Shown: piece by piece, positions 1-8,436 of the stretch | Layout of the letters: every line of letters begins with the position of its first letter | Position numbering within the stretch: the stretch's first letter is position 1 | Source of the DNA: Scandinavium manionii | GTDB taxonomy: Bacteria; Pseudomonadota; Gammaproteobacteria; Enterobacterales; Enterobacteriaceae | Assembly (NCBI RefSeq): GCF_024764775.1 | Contig: NZ_JALIGC010000031.1 | Span: 1 to 64,000 of the forward strand | Direction: 5' to 3' | Length of the DNA: 64,000 nucleotides | Made by a program: the position numbers and the translations under genes | Notes under the pieces: model-generated | The model's database searches: none | The model's input: the letters and a program-made list of their open reading frames with translations, nothing else | Told to the model about the DNA's origin: nothing

Positions 1-279
1 GGATAATTGTCAATGAAATGTTAGTTTTATTCTCGGGTTTGATACGCGTGTTCTTGTACAAGGCAAAAAGTGGTGCTAGTGTGCATTCGTATGCGCTATT
101 AGTTGATACCGGATGACAGTAATCCTGCATATACAGCACTTGCTGCGGGTTTACAGCAGGCTCTCTTCTACAGTGCGGTATGTGCAGGGCCGGAAAAGCG
201 CTGTTACAGGAATTAGATGTCAGACAAACAGCATCAATACGTTTGATTGTCGATCATTTCACAGACTGAGGTTCAGATT
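1..279. other. Non-coding left edge upstream of first SnoaL gene
   Basis: I see no convincing gene here. A weak sigma70-like pair, TTGTAC at 54-59 and TAGTGT at 77-82 with a 17-bp spacer, could drive the first SnoaL-like gene. Short frames in this stretch lack a ribosome binding site. The window starts inside accessory DNA, so the true left boundary of the island is not visible. Confidence 0.3.
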
Positions 280-1326
280 ATGCTATTAGACGAGTATCTT
301 TCACCTACTGCTTATGCTCCGTATCGAGACCCCCGGGATTATATTCTCAGCTGGACGGATGAAATCTGGATCGAGCGCGGTATTGGGCGAATTAGGGAAC
401 ACTATGCTGATGACATCAAGGTTCACTCTGCCTATGGTGAGACTTACGACATTGAGCATGTGATCCAGAATAGCGTCATGAAGATGAGCGCATTCCCAAA
501 CGGCGGTGGTGGTACAGGAGAAGATGTCGTATGGGAACAACGTGGGGAAAATAGCTTTATATCCTCACATCGGGTTTTAAAGACGGGCACGCATAGCGGC
601 TACTGGACATATGGTCCGCCAACGGGTCGTGACTGGGTTTCTCGTACGGTCGCCCACTGCCTGGTACGTGATGGAAAAATTGTGGAGGAGTGGCTCGTAC
701 GGGATGAATATGCTGTACTTCAGTCACTTGGTCTGGATCCCGAAGTCGTTGCAACCGAACTGGCCGCAGCGTCACCAGTAACCGGAAAATTACTTGATTT
801 AGGCTCTGGTGGAGCATTTGTGGGTAAGATTAGCAATCCTGCGATAGAAGGTGTGTCTGGCAAGCGACCAAATCGCTATATGAAAGAATGTGAATTAATC
901 GAAAACATGTTTGAAGAGGTTTGGAACCAGAGGCTATTTAATCGCACTTCCATGTATTGTGATCCAAAAATTGTTTCTCACACCGTCAGAATGCACAGAG
1001 AACAGACAATTGAGTGTTACCAACGTGAAATTATAAATATGCTTGCTGCTTTTCCTGACGGGAAGATTGAAGTTCGGGATATTGTCGTCAATGAGTCACC
1101 CGACCTCGGAATGCGAATTGCTGTTATCTGGGTTATGAAGGCGACTTATTGTGGTGTACCTCTTTATGGTCCACCAACATATAGCCCGGTAACAATTCTC
1201 GGAACCTCACATTATGAGATGCGAGATGGAAAAATCCTGCGTGAGTGGCGAATCTATGATGAGATAGCGGTCATGGCGCAAATCATCCGGGCTCGTAACA
1301 GCAGTCAGACCATTAATGATGCTTAA
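280..1326 (+). CDS. Two-domain SnoaL/NTF2-like protein, first paralogue
   Basis: A 348-residue protein made of two related cone-shaped SnoaL/NTF2-like domains, roughly residues 15-165 and 205-340. The internal duplication is visible: GYWTYGPPTG in the first domain matches GVPLYGPPTY in the second, and RDGKIVEEWLVRDEYAVL matches RDGKILREWRIYDEIAVM. SnoaL-like folds include polyketide cyclases, dehydratases and many proteins of unknown role; I cannot assign a substrate. There is no signal peptide, so it is probably cytoplasmic. The ATG at 280 is chosen over an upstream TTG at 247 because a GAGG-type ribosome binding site sits 8 nt before it and the resulting N terminus aligns with the downstream paralogue. 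It probably forms a unit with the next gene, 177 bp away, and with the convergent LacI regulator. Confidence 0.75.
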   Translation: MLLDEYLSPTAYAPYRDPRDYILSWTDEIWIERGIGRIREHYADDIKVHSAYGETYDIEHVIQNSVMKMSAFPNGGGGTGEDVVWEQRGENSFISSHRVLKTGTHSGYWTYGPPTGRDWVSRTVAHCLVRDGKIVEEWLVRDEYAVLQSLGLDPEVVATELAAASPVTGKLLDLGSGGAFVGKISNPAIEGVSGKRPNRYMKECELIENMFEEVWNQRLFNRTSMYCDPKIVSHTVRMHREQTIECYQREIINMLAAFPDGKIEVRDIVVNESPDLGMRIAVIWVMKATYCGVPLYGPPTYSPVTILGTSHYEMRDGKILREWRIYDEIAVMAQIIRARNSSQTINDA

Positions 1327-1503
1327 TGATAAATTTATAGCGCCCTCAGCGTTCAAATAATATCATTTGACATGAGTCAGAATCTGCGCCCACATGTTAT
1401 TAATGAATGAGCCATGATCTATCTTAAATTATTTGGCGTTAAGTTTTGATGAGGGCAAGCGTATTATCTGAAATACCTCATACTAATTAATATCGAGAGA
1501 GCC

Positions 1504-2544
1504 ATGACTATTGATAAAGAAATAGCAAGAGTCAACCCAGCGTCTTATGCTCCCTATCGTAACCCACGAGAATACATTACCAGCTGGACTGATAAAATAT
1601 GGATTTCTCGTGGTCTCGGTCACATCCATGATCACTATTCACCAAATGTAAAAGTTCATACAGCTTATGGTGAAACATATGGAATGGATAATGTCATTAG
1701 CAACTCGTTGCAGAAGATGGTGGCGTTTCCTAATCGCGGTGGCGGTCATGATGATGTCATTTGGGAAAAGCGCGGAGAACATGGATTTATTTCTTCACAC
1801 AGAGTACTAAATAATGCAACGCACAGTGGATACTGGACATACGGCCCACCAACAGGAAAAGATTGGGTAAACCGTAGCGTCGCTCATTGTTTAGTAAAAG
1901 ATAACCTAGTCGTAGAGGAGTGGGTTATTCGGGATGAATTTGCAGTTCTTGAGAATCTTGGTTTAGATCCATATAAAATTGCCTCTGATTTAGCGAAAAA
2001 ATCACCGGTATTAGGAACGCCAATAAATGCAGATAACGCGTCCTTTACCTCGATCGGCAGGATTAATAATGTCCTGACGGAGGGAATATCAGGCCCTCGA
2101 CCAGATATTGGTCGGGCAGAGTGTAAGAGTGTGCTGGCACTATTCGACCGCGTGTGGAATAAAAAATTTTTTGACGAGGTGACCGAATATTGCGCAGATA
2201 ATATTGTTTGCCAGACCGTCCGAATGCGTCGAGTTATGGGTGTAAATGCTTATCAGATGGAAACGATGGAATTGCTATCATTTATTCCTGATGGAAAACT
2301 GGAGGTAAAAGATATATGTATTCATGATTCAGAGGATTTAGGATTGCGAGTAGCCACTATTTGGTTGTTGAAAGGGACATATTCTGGCTCTCCTGTCTAT
2401 GGGCCAACCAATAATGTTCCCATAAATGTTTTTGGAGCCAGTCATTTTGAGTTTCGAAATGGAAAGATAATTCGCGAATGGCGAATCTTCGATGAAGTTG
2501 CTATTATCGCTCAGATTATTCGTAATGACACAGTGGGTAATTAA
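1504..2544 (+). CDS. Two-domain SnoaL/NTF2-like protein, second paralogue
   Basis: A 346-residue paralogue of the preceding gene, by eye a little over half identical along its full length, with the same two SnoaL/NTF2-like domains. Shared blocks include THSGYWTYGPPTGKDW in domain one and GKIIREWRIFDEVAIIAQII at the C terminus. No signal peptide or membrane segment is visible. A purine-rich GAGAGAG ribosome binding site at about 1494-1500 supports the ATG at 1504. Base composition is clearly more AT-rich than in the core genes to the right and than in its own paralogue, which suggests that the pair either arrived with diverged copies or duplicated long ago. The gene ends before a strong bidirectional terminator. 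Function unknown; a cyclase, isomerase or ligand-binding role are all possible for the fold. Confidence 0.75.
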   Translation: MTIDKEIARVNPASYAPYRNPREYITSWTDKIWISRGLGHIHDHYSPNVKVHTAYGETYGMDNVISNSLQKMVAFPNRGGGHDDVIWEKRGEHGFISSHRVLNNATHSGYWTYGPPTGKDWVNRSVAHCLVKDNLVVEEWVIRDEFAVLENLGLDPYKIASDLAKKSPVLGTPINADNASFTSIGRINNVLTEGISGPRPDIGRAECKSVLALFDRVWNKKFFDEVTEYCADNIVCQTVRMRRVMGVNAYQMETMELLSFIPDGKLEVKDICIHDSEDLGLRVATIWLLKGTYSGSPVYGPTNNVPINVFGASHFEFRNGKIIREWRIFDEVAIIAQIIRNDTVGN

Positions 2545-2660
2545 TTATTAGCTCACAGCTTCCACAGCAATTAAGCTGATAACAGCCAGTTACTTTTATT
2601 GATAAGACAAGCAATTAAGTTCAATAACAGCTGATATTAAGAACAATGTTCACACATAGA

Positions 2661-2695
2661 AATAATGGGAACCTTTTGTTAAGGTGCCCATTATT
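2661..2695. terminator. Bidirectional terminator between SnoaL pair and LacI gene
   Basis: AATAATGGG at 2661-2669 pairs perfectly with CCCATTATT at 2687-2695. Inside it ACCTT pairs with AAGGT around a TTGTT loop, with one mismatch between the two stem parts. The hairpin starts one base past the LacI-family stop codon on the minus strand and lies downstream of the second SnoaL gene on the plus strand, so it can serve both. Confidence 0.7.
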
Positions 2696-2696
2696 C

Positions 2697-3728
2697 CTAT
2701 GCTGAAGTTCGCTCGATTAGTATGCCACGAAAAAGGACGGTTTCTTCCGGTAATTCTGGTTGCGCAATTCGCCTTAAAATCAAATCAACCGCCCGTGTCG
2801 CCATCGGGACTATTTGTTGATGTATCGTCGTCAGATTATAGACCGGTCGACCAGCATCTGAAACATTATCGAATCCTGCGACTGATACATCCTTGGGAAT
2901 TGTTATGCCACAATCATAGCGGCAAGCATCCATCACACCAAGTGCGAGTTGGTCGTTGACACAAAATATTGCATCAGGCAAAGCGGATTTAGCGAAAAAT
3001 GACAAAAATTGCTTTCGGCCGCTCTCGTAAGAATAGTCGGCGTGGATACAGGTGATTTCTATACCACCAAGTTTGTTGATGGCTTCAAGAAACCCTTTCA
3101 ATCGGGTATAGCCCACTGAATCTTCTGGCGCATCAGATGGCCCTCCGACACATAAAATTCGACGATGGCCTGACGCATGGAGTTTTGATGCCATCAATGC
3201 TGCCCCTTCGGCCTGGTCGGTTAAAATACAGTCTATTCCTTTTGAGCGAATATTCCGATTAAAGAAGACAATGGGTACTCTACGTTTACCAAACAACTGA
3301 ATTTGCTCTTCGGTCATGAAGACACATGAAATAAGGCCGTCAAGAGGATAGGCAAGGGCTTCTGGTAGCGTAGCTTCTATAGAACTATCGTTCTCAACAA
3401 TCATAAGTAACATGCTAATACCGGAATGTTTCAGAGCGCTGGAAATCGCATTTACCAGTTCGGGGTTGTTGCATAACGTAAACTCGGAGCAAAATACTCC
3501 GACCATATGTGAACGTTGTGTAATTAAAGAACGCGCGAGACTGTTCGGGGTATAGCCCAGATCGGCTGCAATCTTGAGTACTCGAGAGCGAGTGGATTCC
3601 GAAATATTGCTATCTTGCTTAAAGCATCTGGAAACAGTCGATTGCGCTACGCCTGCCGCTCGTGCCACATCGTAGGAGGATGCTCTTAAGTATCGCTTGT
3701 CTTCATCTGGTTGATTTTTTATTGCCAT
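2697..3728 (-). CDS. LacI-family transcriptional regulator
   Basis: A 343-residue LacI/GalR-type repressor. The N-terminal helix-turn-helix is seen in SYDVARAAGVAQSTVSRCF, followed by the hinge helix TPNSLARSLITQRS and a periplasmic-binding-protein-like sensor domain (VGVFCSEF, ILCVGGPSDAPED, DAIFCVNDQLALGVMDA, VSVAGFDN). Such proteins bind a small sugar-like ligand and control neighbouring genes. The ATG at 3728 is preferred over an upstream in-frame TTG at 3782: it has AAGGAAA ahead of it, though spaced rather long at about 12 nt, while the TTG has none. It converges on the two SnoaL-like genes and is the obvious candidate for controlling them; the ligand is unknown. I could not find a convincing palindromic operator by eye. 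Confidence 0.85.
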   Translation of the reverse strand: MAIKNQPDEDKRYLRASSYDVARAAGVAQSTVSRCFKQDSNISESTRSRVLKIAADLGYTPNSLARSLITQRSHMVGVFCSEFTLCNNPELVNAISSALKHSGISMLLMIVENDSSIEATLPEALAYPLDGLISCVFMTEEQIQLFGKRRVPIVFFNRNIRSKGIDCILTDQAEGAALMASKLHASGHRRILCVGGPSDAPEDSVGYTRLKGFLEAINKLGGIEITCIHADYSYESGRKQFLSFFAKSALPDAIFCVNDQLALGVMDACRYDCGITIPKDVSVAGFDNVSDAGRPVYNLTTIHQQIVPMATRAVDLILRRIAQPELPEETVLFRGILIERTSA

Positions 3729-3794
3729 TTTGTACAGCCATTTCCTTTTGAACCCCTCACCGGGGTCAATGCCAGTCTTCAACGTCGGTGCATC

Positions 3795-3800
3795 ATTATA
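3795..3800 (-). promoter_or_regulatory. -10 element of the LacI-family gene
   Basis: On the minus strand this is a perfect TATAAT, with a TTTACT-like -35 about 19 nt upstream. Transcription would start near 3788 and give a leader of about 60 nt before the ATG at 3728. Confidence 0.45.
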
Positions 3801-3884
3801 ATTTATTGATATCTGAGATAGTAAACTCTGGTGCTTATTTTCTCAACACTGTCGCTGCATAAGAATGCAGTGGTGGGATGTTGC

Positions 3885-4151
3885 TTAACCCGCAGCCATA
3901 TTCGGGAGTAACAGTACAGAGTCCTTGCCATCCAAGTGAGTTGGGCTTTCCGGAAAGCCCATCGGTTTTCTTATAAACAGGTCGAAAACGAGGACAAGAA
4001 ACGCCTGGCGCTTGTTGTATATATCAGGCAAGACATCTCTCTTTTTAGTGAGATACTGCCAAGGACGCTGAACTGATTTTGGGCCAAGGTCGCGAATATA
4101 TTCGATTACGTTGAAGTGCTCTATAACTGACCAACCGCCACAGCCACTTAG
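3885..4151 (-). pseudogene. Possible remnant reading frame, no start codon
   Basis: This minus-strand frame is open for 88 codons, from a TGA just upstream of 4151 to TAA at 3885-3887. It reads with a protein-like composition (for example WSVIEHFNVIEYIRDLGPKS), but there is no ATG, GTG or TTG near its 5' end and no ribosome binding site. It may be the 3' part of a gene truncated when the accessory region was rearranged. I do not recognise the family, and chance openness is a real alternative. Confidence 0.25.
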
Positions 4152-4250
4152 TCAACATCAGTCCGGAAGTTGTCGAACAGGCCTCGTCGTGAGGACAGGA
4201 AATGTATATTGTCATGGGATACGCTCAGTTAAACCATTTAAAATTCAACA

Positions 4251-5528
4251 TTATAAACACCCCAAATAATCTGCCCATTTCTGGAGCCAATACTTACACT
4301 CGCGATCATACTTATACAGATTGTATATTCCTTCGACACCTCCACGAGTATGTCCCAGGATGGCCTCGGCTACTTCATTAGGACATTGCAAACGTGATAA
4401 TCCAGTACGAACGGTCCTCCTCAAATCATGTGGAGTCCAGCTCGGGATATCTAGCATCTGCCCTGCCTCGCGCATACGCCAGGCATTTTCAGTCAGGTAC
4501 TTTTGCTGTATTGGTAACTTCGTTCGAGATGAGGGAAAGAGATAAACATCTGAATTAAGACGCAGAATTTTTAGGAAATCGATAGCCTGGGTAGACAACT
4601 GAACATAGCGTTCAACGCCTGTTTTAGTTTCACGTAGATGTATTGTTCCCTTATCGAGGTCAACATCCTTCCATGCCATATTGCAGACTTCACCGGTTCG
4701 ACACCCCGTCCAGAGGGTAATACGCAGAACGTTTTTTATCGTTAGTGAGTATGCTGAACCTGGTAGCCATTTGAGGAATTTTGCCAACTCCGCATCGCTA
4801 AGAAAGCGAGTGCCACGACCATTAGTAAGCTTAATTCGAGTCTGGCGTAAACTGGATTTGGCTAACAGGGCTGGATTAGCGAAGGCAGCATCAAAGCGCC
4901 CTAAACCAATTGCAAACTCATAAGCAAGTGATAACTCCCTCAGCACATTGCCAGCCTGTACTGTTGCGCCTCGGGCTACAATACCATTAATCAAATCTAT
5001 GACATCTTTACGGGTAATCTCTGCGGCATTCTTTGTTCCTAAACTCTTTACTGCATCACCATAAAGGGTACGCCTTACCTCAGCCTGCCCTTTCTGCTTT
5101 CTGGCACCAGAGATAATCTTCCCCTCTTTCGTTTTACGATCTTCAATGCGCTCGGTTAGATACAGCTCAACCAACCCTTGAACAGTCAATTCGGGGATCT
5201 TCTTTTCTTCAGCATCTTTGGCTTGCTGCTGCTTTTCTTGTTTGAGCTCAGTTGCCGGACACCTGCCTCCCTGGCGAATAAGTTTTAGTTCGTTGAGTTT
5301 CAGACGGGCTGCAGCAAGTGATGTCTGTGGAAAATTACCGATTTTAACCTGAGTAAGTTTGCCCGTAAGAGGACTGGTGTAACGATAGAAAAAAGTCTTC
5401 ATTCCAGTTGCCCCACAAGACACTCGTAAACCACGGTTTTCACCAACATCGGCTTTATCTTTGTCACCAGGTTTCATCGTTTCTATCGTTTTAAACGCCA
5501 GAGGCTTCCCCTCTTGTTTTCCTGCCAT
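4251..5528 (-). CDS. P4-type tyrosine recombinase (integrase)
   Basis: A 425-residue phage/island integrase that catalyses site-specific recombination between attachment sites. The N terminus (about 1-95) is the arm-binding DUF4102-like domain typical of P4/CP4 integrases. The catalytic part shows the first arginine in LWTGCRTGEV, the HDLRR box, the histidine in LGHTRGG and the tyrosine region IYNLYKY near the C terminus. Length is normal and no catalytic residue is missing, so it looks intact. The ATG at 5528 follows GGAG at a 5-nt spacing. It is transcribed away from mutS. P4-type integrases usually sit at one end of the element they mobilise, so this suggests an island boundary in the 217 bp before mutS. 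No excisionase was recognised. Confidence 0.9.
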   Translation of the reverse strand: MAGKQEGKPLAFKTIETMKPGDKDKADVGENRGLRVSCGATGMKTFFYRYTSPLTGKLTQVKIGNFPQTSLAAARLKLNELKLIRQGGRCPATELKQEKQQQAKDAEEKKIPELTVQGLVELYLTERIEDRKTKEGKIISGARKQKGQAEVRRTLYGDAVKSLGTKNAAEITRKDVIDLINGIVARGATVQAGNVLRELSLAYEFAIGLGRFDAAFANPALLAKSSLRQTRIKLTNGRGTRFLSDAELAKFLKWLPGSAYSLTIKNVLRITLWTGCRTGEVCNMAWKDVDLDKGTIHLRETKTGVERYVQLSTQAIDFLKILRLNSDVYLFPSSRTKLPIQQKYLTENAWRMREAGQMLDIPSWTPHDLRRTVRTGLSRLQCPNEVAEAILGHTRGGVEGIYNLYKYDRECKYWLQKWADYLGCL

Positions 5529-5745
5529 AAAGACTCCGTTATCATGTTCTATGTACTCATGAACTATAAATGTAGGTTGTGGCTATAGCTAGCCATACTT
5601 TATCAATCTACTGCTCAGAAAGCTACACTTTGACCTACACTTAATTGTGGGATTGAATGAAATCTAATGAGATCACGTGAAGTAAAAAGAGAACAACAAA
5701 AGACACCAACTCATTAAAAACAAACAGCATTACAATCAAAGGCAA
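5529..5745. promoter_or_regulatory. Integrase-mutS intergenic region, possible att and arm sites
   Basis: This divergent region holds the integrase promoter and any mutS promoter close to the gene. It contains the 16-bp inverted repeat TGGCTATAGCTAGCCA at 5580-5595 and two direct copies of CTACACTT at about 5623-5642, the second inside CCTACACTT. The reverse complement of CCTACA occurs as TGTAGG near 5571. These are the kind of short repeats used as integrase arm sites, but the assignment is inferred. No second att copy is visible in the window. Confidence 0.3.
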
Positions 5746-8307
5746 ATGAAAACAATGGATGACTTAGGCAATCACACGCCAATGATGCAGCAGTACCTGA
5801 AGCTGAAAGCTCAGCATCCGGAGATCCTGCTGTTTTACCGTATGGGCGATTTTTACGAGTTGTTTTATGACGACGCCAAACGCGCTTCGCAGCTGCTTGA
5901 TATTTCTCTGACCAAACGCGGCGCTTCAGCGGGTGAGCCGATCCCGATGGCGGGCGTTCCGTACCATGCGGTCGAAAACTATCTCGCAAAGCTTGTTAAT
6001 CTGGGTGAATCTGCCGCCATCTGCGAGCAGGTTGGCGACCCGGCTACCAGCAAAGGTCCCGTAGAGCGTAAAGTTGTGCGCATCGTGACACCTGGCACCA
6101 TCAGCGATGAAGCACTGTTGCAGGAGCGTCAGGATAATCTGCTGGCCGCCATCTGGCAGGACGCGAAAGGCTACGGCTTCGCCACGTTGGATATCAGCTC
6201 CGGACGTTTTCGCCTGAGTGAACCGGCAGACCGTGAAACGATGGCCGCCGAACTGCAGCGCACCAACCCGGCTGAGCTGCTGTACGCCGAAGACTTCGCC
6301 GAAACGGCGCTGATTGAAGGCCGTCGTGGCCTTCGCCGTCGCCCGCTCTGGGAGTTCGAAATTGACACTGCTCGCCAACAGCTGAATTTGCAGTTTGGCA
6401 CCCGCGACCTGGTCGGTTTTGGCGTGGAAAATGCGCCACGTGGCCTGTGTGCTGCAGGCTGTTTGCTGCAATACGTCAAAGATACTCAGCGCACCTCCCT
6501 GCCACACATTCGCTCCATCACCATGGAACGCCAACAGGACAGCATCATTATGGATGCGGCCACCCGTCGTAATCTGGAGATTACCCAGAACCTGGCTGGT
6601 GGCATCGAAAACACATTGGCAGCGGTTCTCGACCGTACCGTCACGCCGATGGGCAGCCGCATGCTGAAACGCTGGCTGCATATGCCGGTGCGCGATACGC
6701 AGGTATTAACCGAACGTCAGCAAACTTTGGGGGCACTGCAGGATCGCTGCGATGAACTGCAGCCCGTGCTGCGTCAGGTTGGCGATCTGGAACGTATTTT
6801 GGCACGTCTGGCACTGCGTACTGCACGTCCGCGCGATCTCGCGAGAATGCGCCACGCCTTCCAGCAGCTTCCTGAACTACGCGAACAGCTTGCGAACGTC
6901 GACAGCGCGCCCGTGCAAAAACTGCGCGAAACGATGGGTGAATTTACCGAACTGCGCGAACTGCTTGAACGTGCAATCATCGATGCCCCACCGGTTCTGG
7001 TACGCGATGGCGGCGTGATTGCGCCGGGTTATAACGCCGAACTGGACGAATGGCGGGCACTGGCCGATGGCGCAACCGACTATCTCGATAAGCTTGAGAT
7101 CCGCGAACGCGAACGTCTGGGCCTGGATACCCTGAAAGTCGGCTACAACGCCGTGCACGGTTACTACATCCAGATAAGCCGTGGCCAGAGTCATATGGCG
7201 CCTATCCATTATGTTCGCCGCCAGACACTGAAAAATGCTGAACGCTACATCATCCCAGAACTGAAAGAGTACGAAGACAAAGTTCTGACGTCGAAAGGCA
7301 AAGCCCTGGCGCTCGAAAAACAGATGTACGACGAGCTCTTCGACCTGCTGCTGCCGCATCTGGCGGACCTGCAACAAAGTGCCGCGGCGCTGGCTGAACT
7401 CGACGTGCTGGTGAACCTGGCCGAGCGTGCATATACCCTGAACTACACCTGCCCAACCTTCACCGATAAACCGGGTATTCGCATCACTGAAGGTCGTCAT
7501 CCGGTGGTCGAGCAGGTGCTGAATGAGCCGTTTATTGCCAACCCGCTGACGTTGTCTCCGCAACGTCGAATGCTGATCATTACCGGTCCAAACATGGGCG
7601 GTAAAAGTACCTATATGCGCCAGACTGCGCTGATTGCATTGCTGGCGTATATAGGCAGCTACGTGCCAGCACAGAAGGTGGAGATTGGCCCGCTCGACCG
7701 GATATTCACTCGCGTTGGCGCAGCGGACGATCTGGCCAGTGGCCGCTCGACGTTCATGGTCGAAATGACAGAAACGGCCAATATTCTGCATAACGCCACC
7801 GAGCAAAGCCTGGTGCTAATGGATGAAATTGGACGCGGCACGTCGACTTACGACGGGCTATCGCTGGCGTGGGCGTGTGCCGAAAGCCTGGCCAATCGCA
7901 TCAAAGCAATGACGCTGTTTGCCACCCATTACTTCGAGCTCACGCAACTGCCGGAGAAAATGGAAGGCGTAGCCAACGTCCATCTCGACGCGCTGGAGCA
8001 CGGCGACACTATCGCCTTTATGCACAGCGTGCAGGACGGTGCGGCCAGCAAGAGCTATGGCCTGGCGGTTGCCGCACTGGCTGGCGTGCCGAAAGACGTG
8101 ATTAAGCGTGCGCGGCAAAAACTGCGCGAGCTGGAAAGCCTGTCTCCAGGCGCGGGGGCAACTCAGGTCGACGGCACGCAAATGTCCCTGCTTTCCGTAC
8201 CAGAGGAAACAGCCCCCGCCGTTGAAGCGCTGGAGAATCTCGACCCGGATTCACTCTCTCCGCGTCAGGCGCTGGAGTGGATTTACCGCCTGAAAAGTCT
8301 GGTGTAA
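5746..8307 (+). CDS. mutS: DNA mismatch repair protein MutS
   Basis: MutS recognises mismatches and small loops and recruits MutL. The protein has 853 residues, the E. coli length. The mismatch-reading F-x-E motif is at F36/E38 (GDFYELFYDD), and the ABC-type ATPase shows the Walker A TGPNMGGKSTYMRQ, signature region DDLASGRSTFMVEM and Walker B LVLMDEIGRGTSTYDG near 614-700. The C terminus ends in the tetramerisation segment (ALEWIYRLKSLV). The first 9 residues differ from the E. coli N terminus as I remember it, but this stretch varies among enterobacteria. AAAGG lies only 3 nt before the ATG at 5746, and another in-frame ATG is at 5755; the first is chosen because it restores standard residue numbering. 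An integrase gene lies immediately upstream and rpoS is convergent downstream. Confidence 0.97.
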   Translation: MKTMDDLGNHTPMMQQYLKLKAQHPEILLFYRMGDFYELFYDDAKRASQLLDISLTKRGASAGEPIPMAGVPYHAVENYLAKLVNLGESAAICEQVGDPATSKGPVERKVVRIVTPGTISDEALLQERQDNLLAAIWQDAKGYGFATLDISSGRFRLSEPADRETMAAELQRTNPAELLYAEDFAETALIEGRRGLRRRPLWEFEIDTARQQLNLQFGTRDLVGFGVENAPRGLCAAGCLLQYVKDTQRTSLPHIRSITMERQQDSIIMDAATRRNLEITQNLAGGIENTLAAVLDRTVTPMGSRMLKRWLHMPVRDTQVLTERQQTLGALQDRCDELQPVLRQVGDLERILARLALRTARPRDLARMRHAFQQLPELREQLANVDSAPVQKLRETMGEFTELRELLERAIIDAPPVLVRDGGVIAPGYNAELDEWRALADGATDYLDKLEIRERERLGLDTLKVGYNAVHGYYIQISRGQSHMAPIHYVRRQTLKNAERYIIPELKEYEDKVLTSKGKALALEKQMYDELFDLLLPHLADLQQSAAALAELDVLVNLAERAYTLNYTCPTFTDKPGIRITEGRHPVVEQVLNEPFIANPLTLSPQRRMLIITGPNMGGKSTYMRQTALIALLAYIGSYVPAQKVEIGPLDRIFTRVGAADDLASGRSTFMVEMTETANILHNATEQSLVLMDEIGRGTSTYDGLSLAWACAESLANRIKAMTLFATHYFELTQLPEKMEGVANVHLDALEHGDTIAFMHSVQDGAASKSYGLAVAALAGVPKDVIKRARQKLRELESLSPGAGATQVDGTQMSLLSVPEETAPAVEALENLDPDSLSPRQALEWIYRLKSLV

Positions 8308-8325
8308 CCCCTCAAAGTGAACAAC

Positions 8326-8360
8326 AAAAAAGCCGAAAGCATCATGCTTTCGGCTTTTTT
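8326..8360 (+). terminator. mutS terminator
   Basis: GCCGAAAGC and GCTTTCGGC form a perfect stem around ATCAT, flanked by A6 on the left and T6 on the right. The symmetry means it could also stop transcription arriving on the minus strand. Confidence 0.85.
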
Positions 8361-8378
8361 GTTTTCTATAGACAAGAA

Positions 8379-8405
8379 AAAGGCCCGTCGTAACGACGGA
8401 CCTTT
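8379..8405 (-). terminator. rpoS terminator
   Basis: AAAGG-C-CCGTCG pairs with CGACGG-A-CCTTT. On the minus strand the hairpin is followed by a T-rich run, and it lies about 30 nt past the rpoS stop codon. Confidence 0.75.
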
Positions 8406-8436
8406 CTGGATAGAAACTGATTTCTCGCGGGCTGTG

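Larger units (their letters stand above)
3729..4250. other. Gene-poor region between LacI regulator and integrase
   Basis: No complete gene. It holds the LacI promoter, a small inverted repeat CTGCATAAGAATGCAG at 3855-3870, and the perfect palindrome GGGCTTTCCGGAAAGCCC at 3943-3960, which is followed on the plus strand by a short T-rich stretch. On the minus strand a frame of 88 codons is open from 4151 down to a TAA at 3885 but has no usable start codon; see the separate entry. Confidence 0.5.

Noticed and set aside
3729..3782. 18-codon N-terminal extension of the LacI-family regulator from a TTG
   Set aside because: No ribosome binding site before the TTG, and the extension is not part of LacI-type N termini; the ATG at 3728 has AAGGAAA upstream.
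1..5700. Short repeats such as AATGAAAT near 13 and near 5657 as possible att repeats
   Set aside because: Only 8 bp are shared in AT-rich DNA; this is expected by chance and does not define an attachment site.
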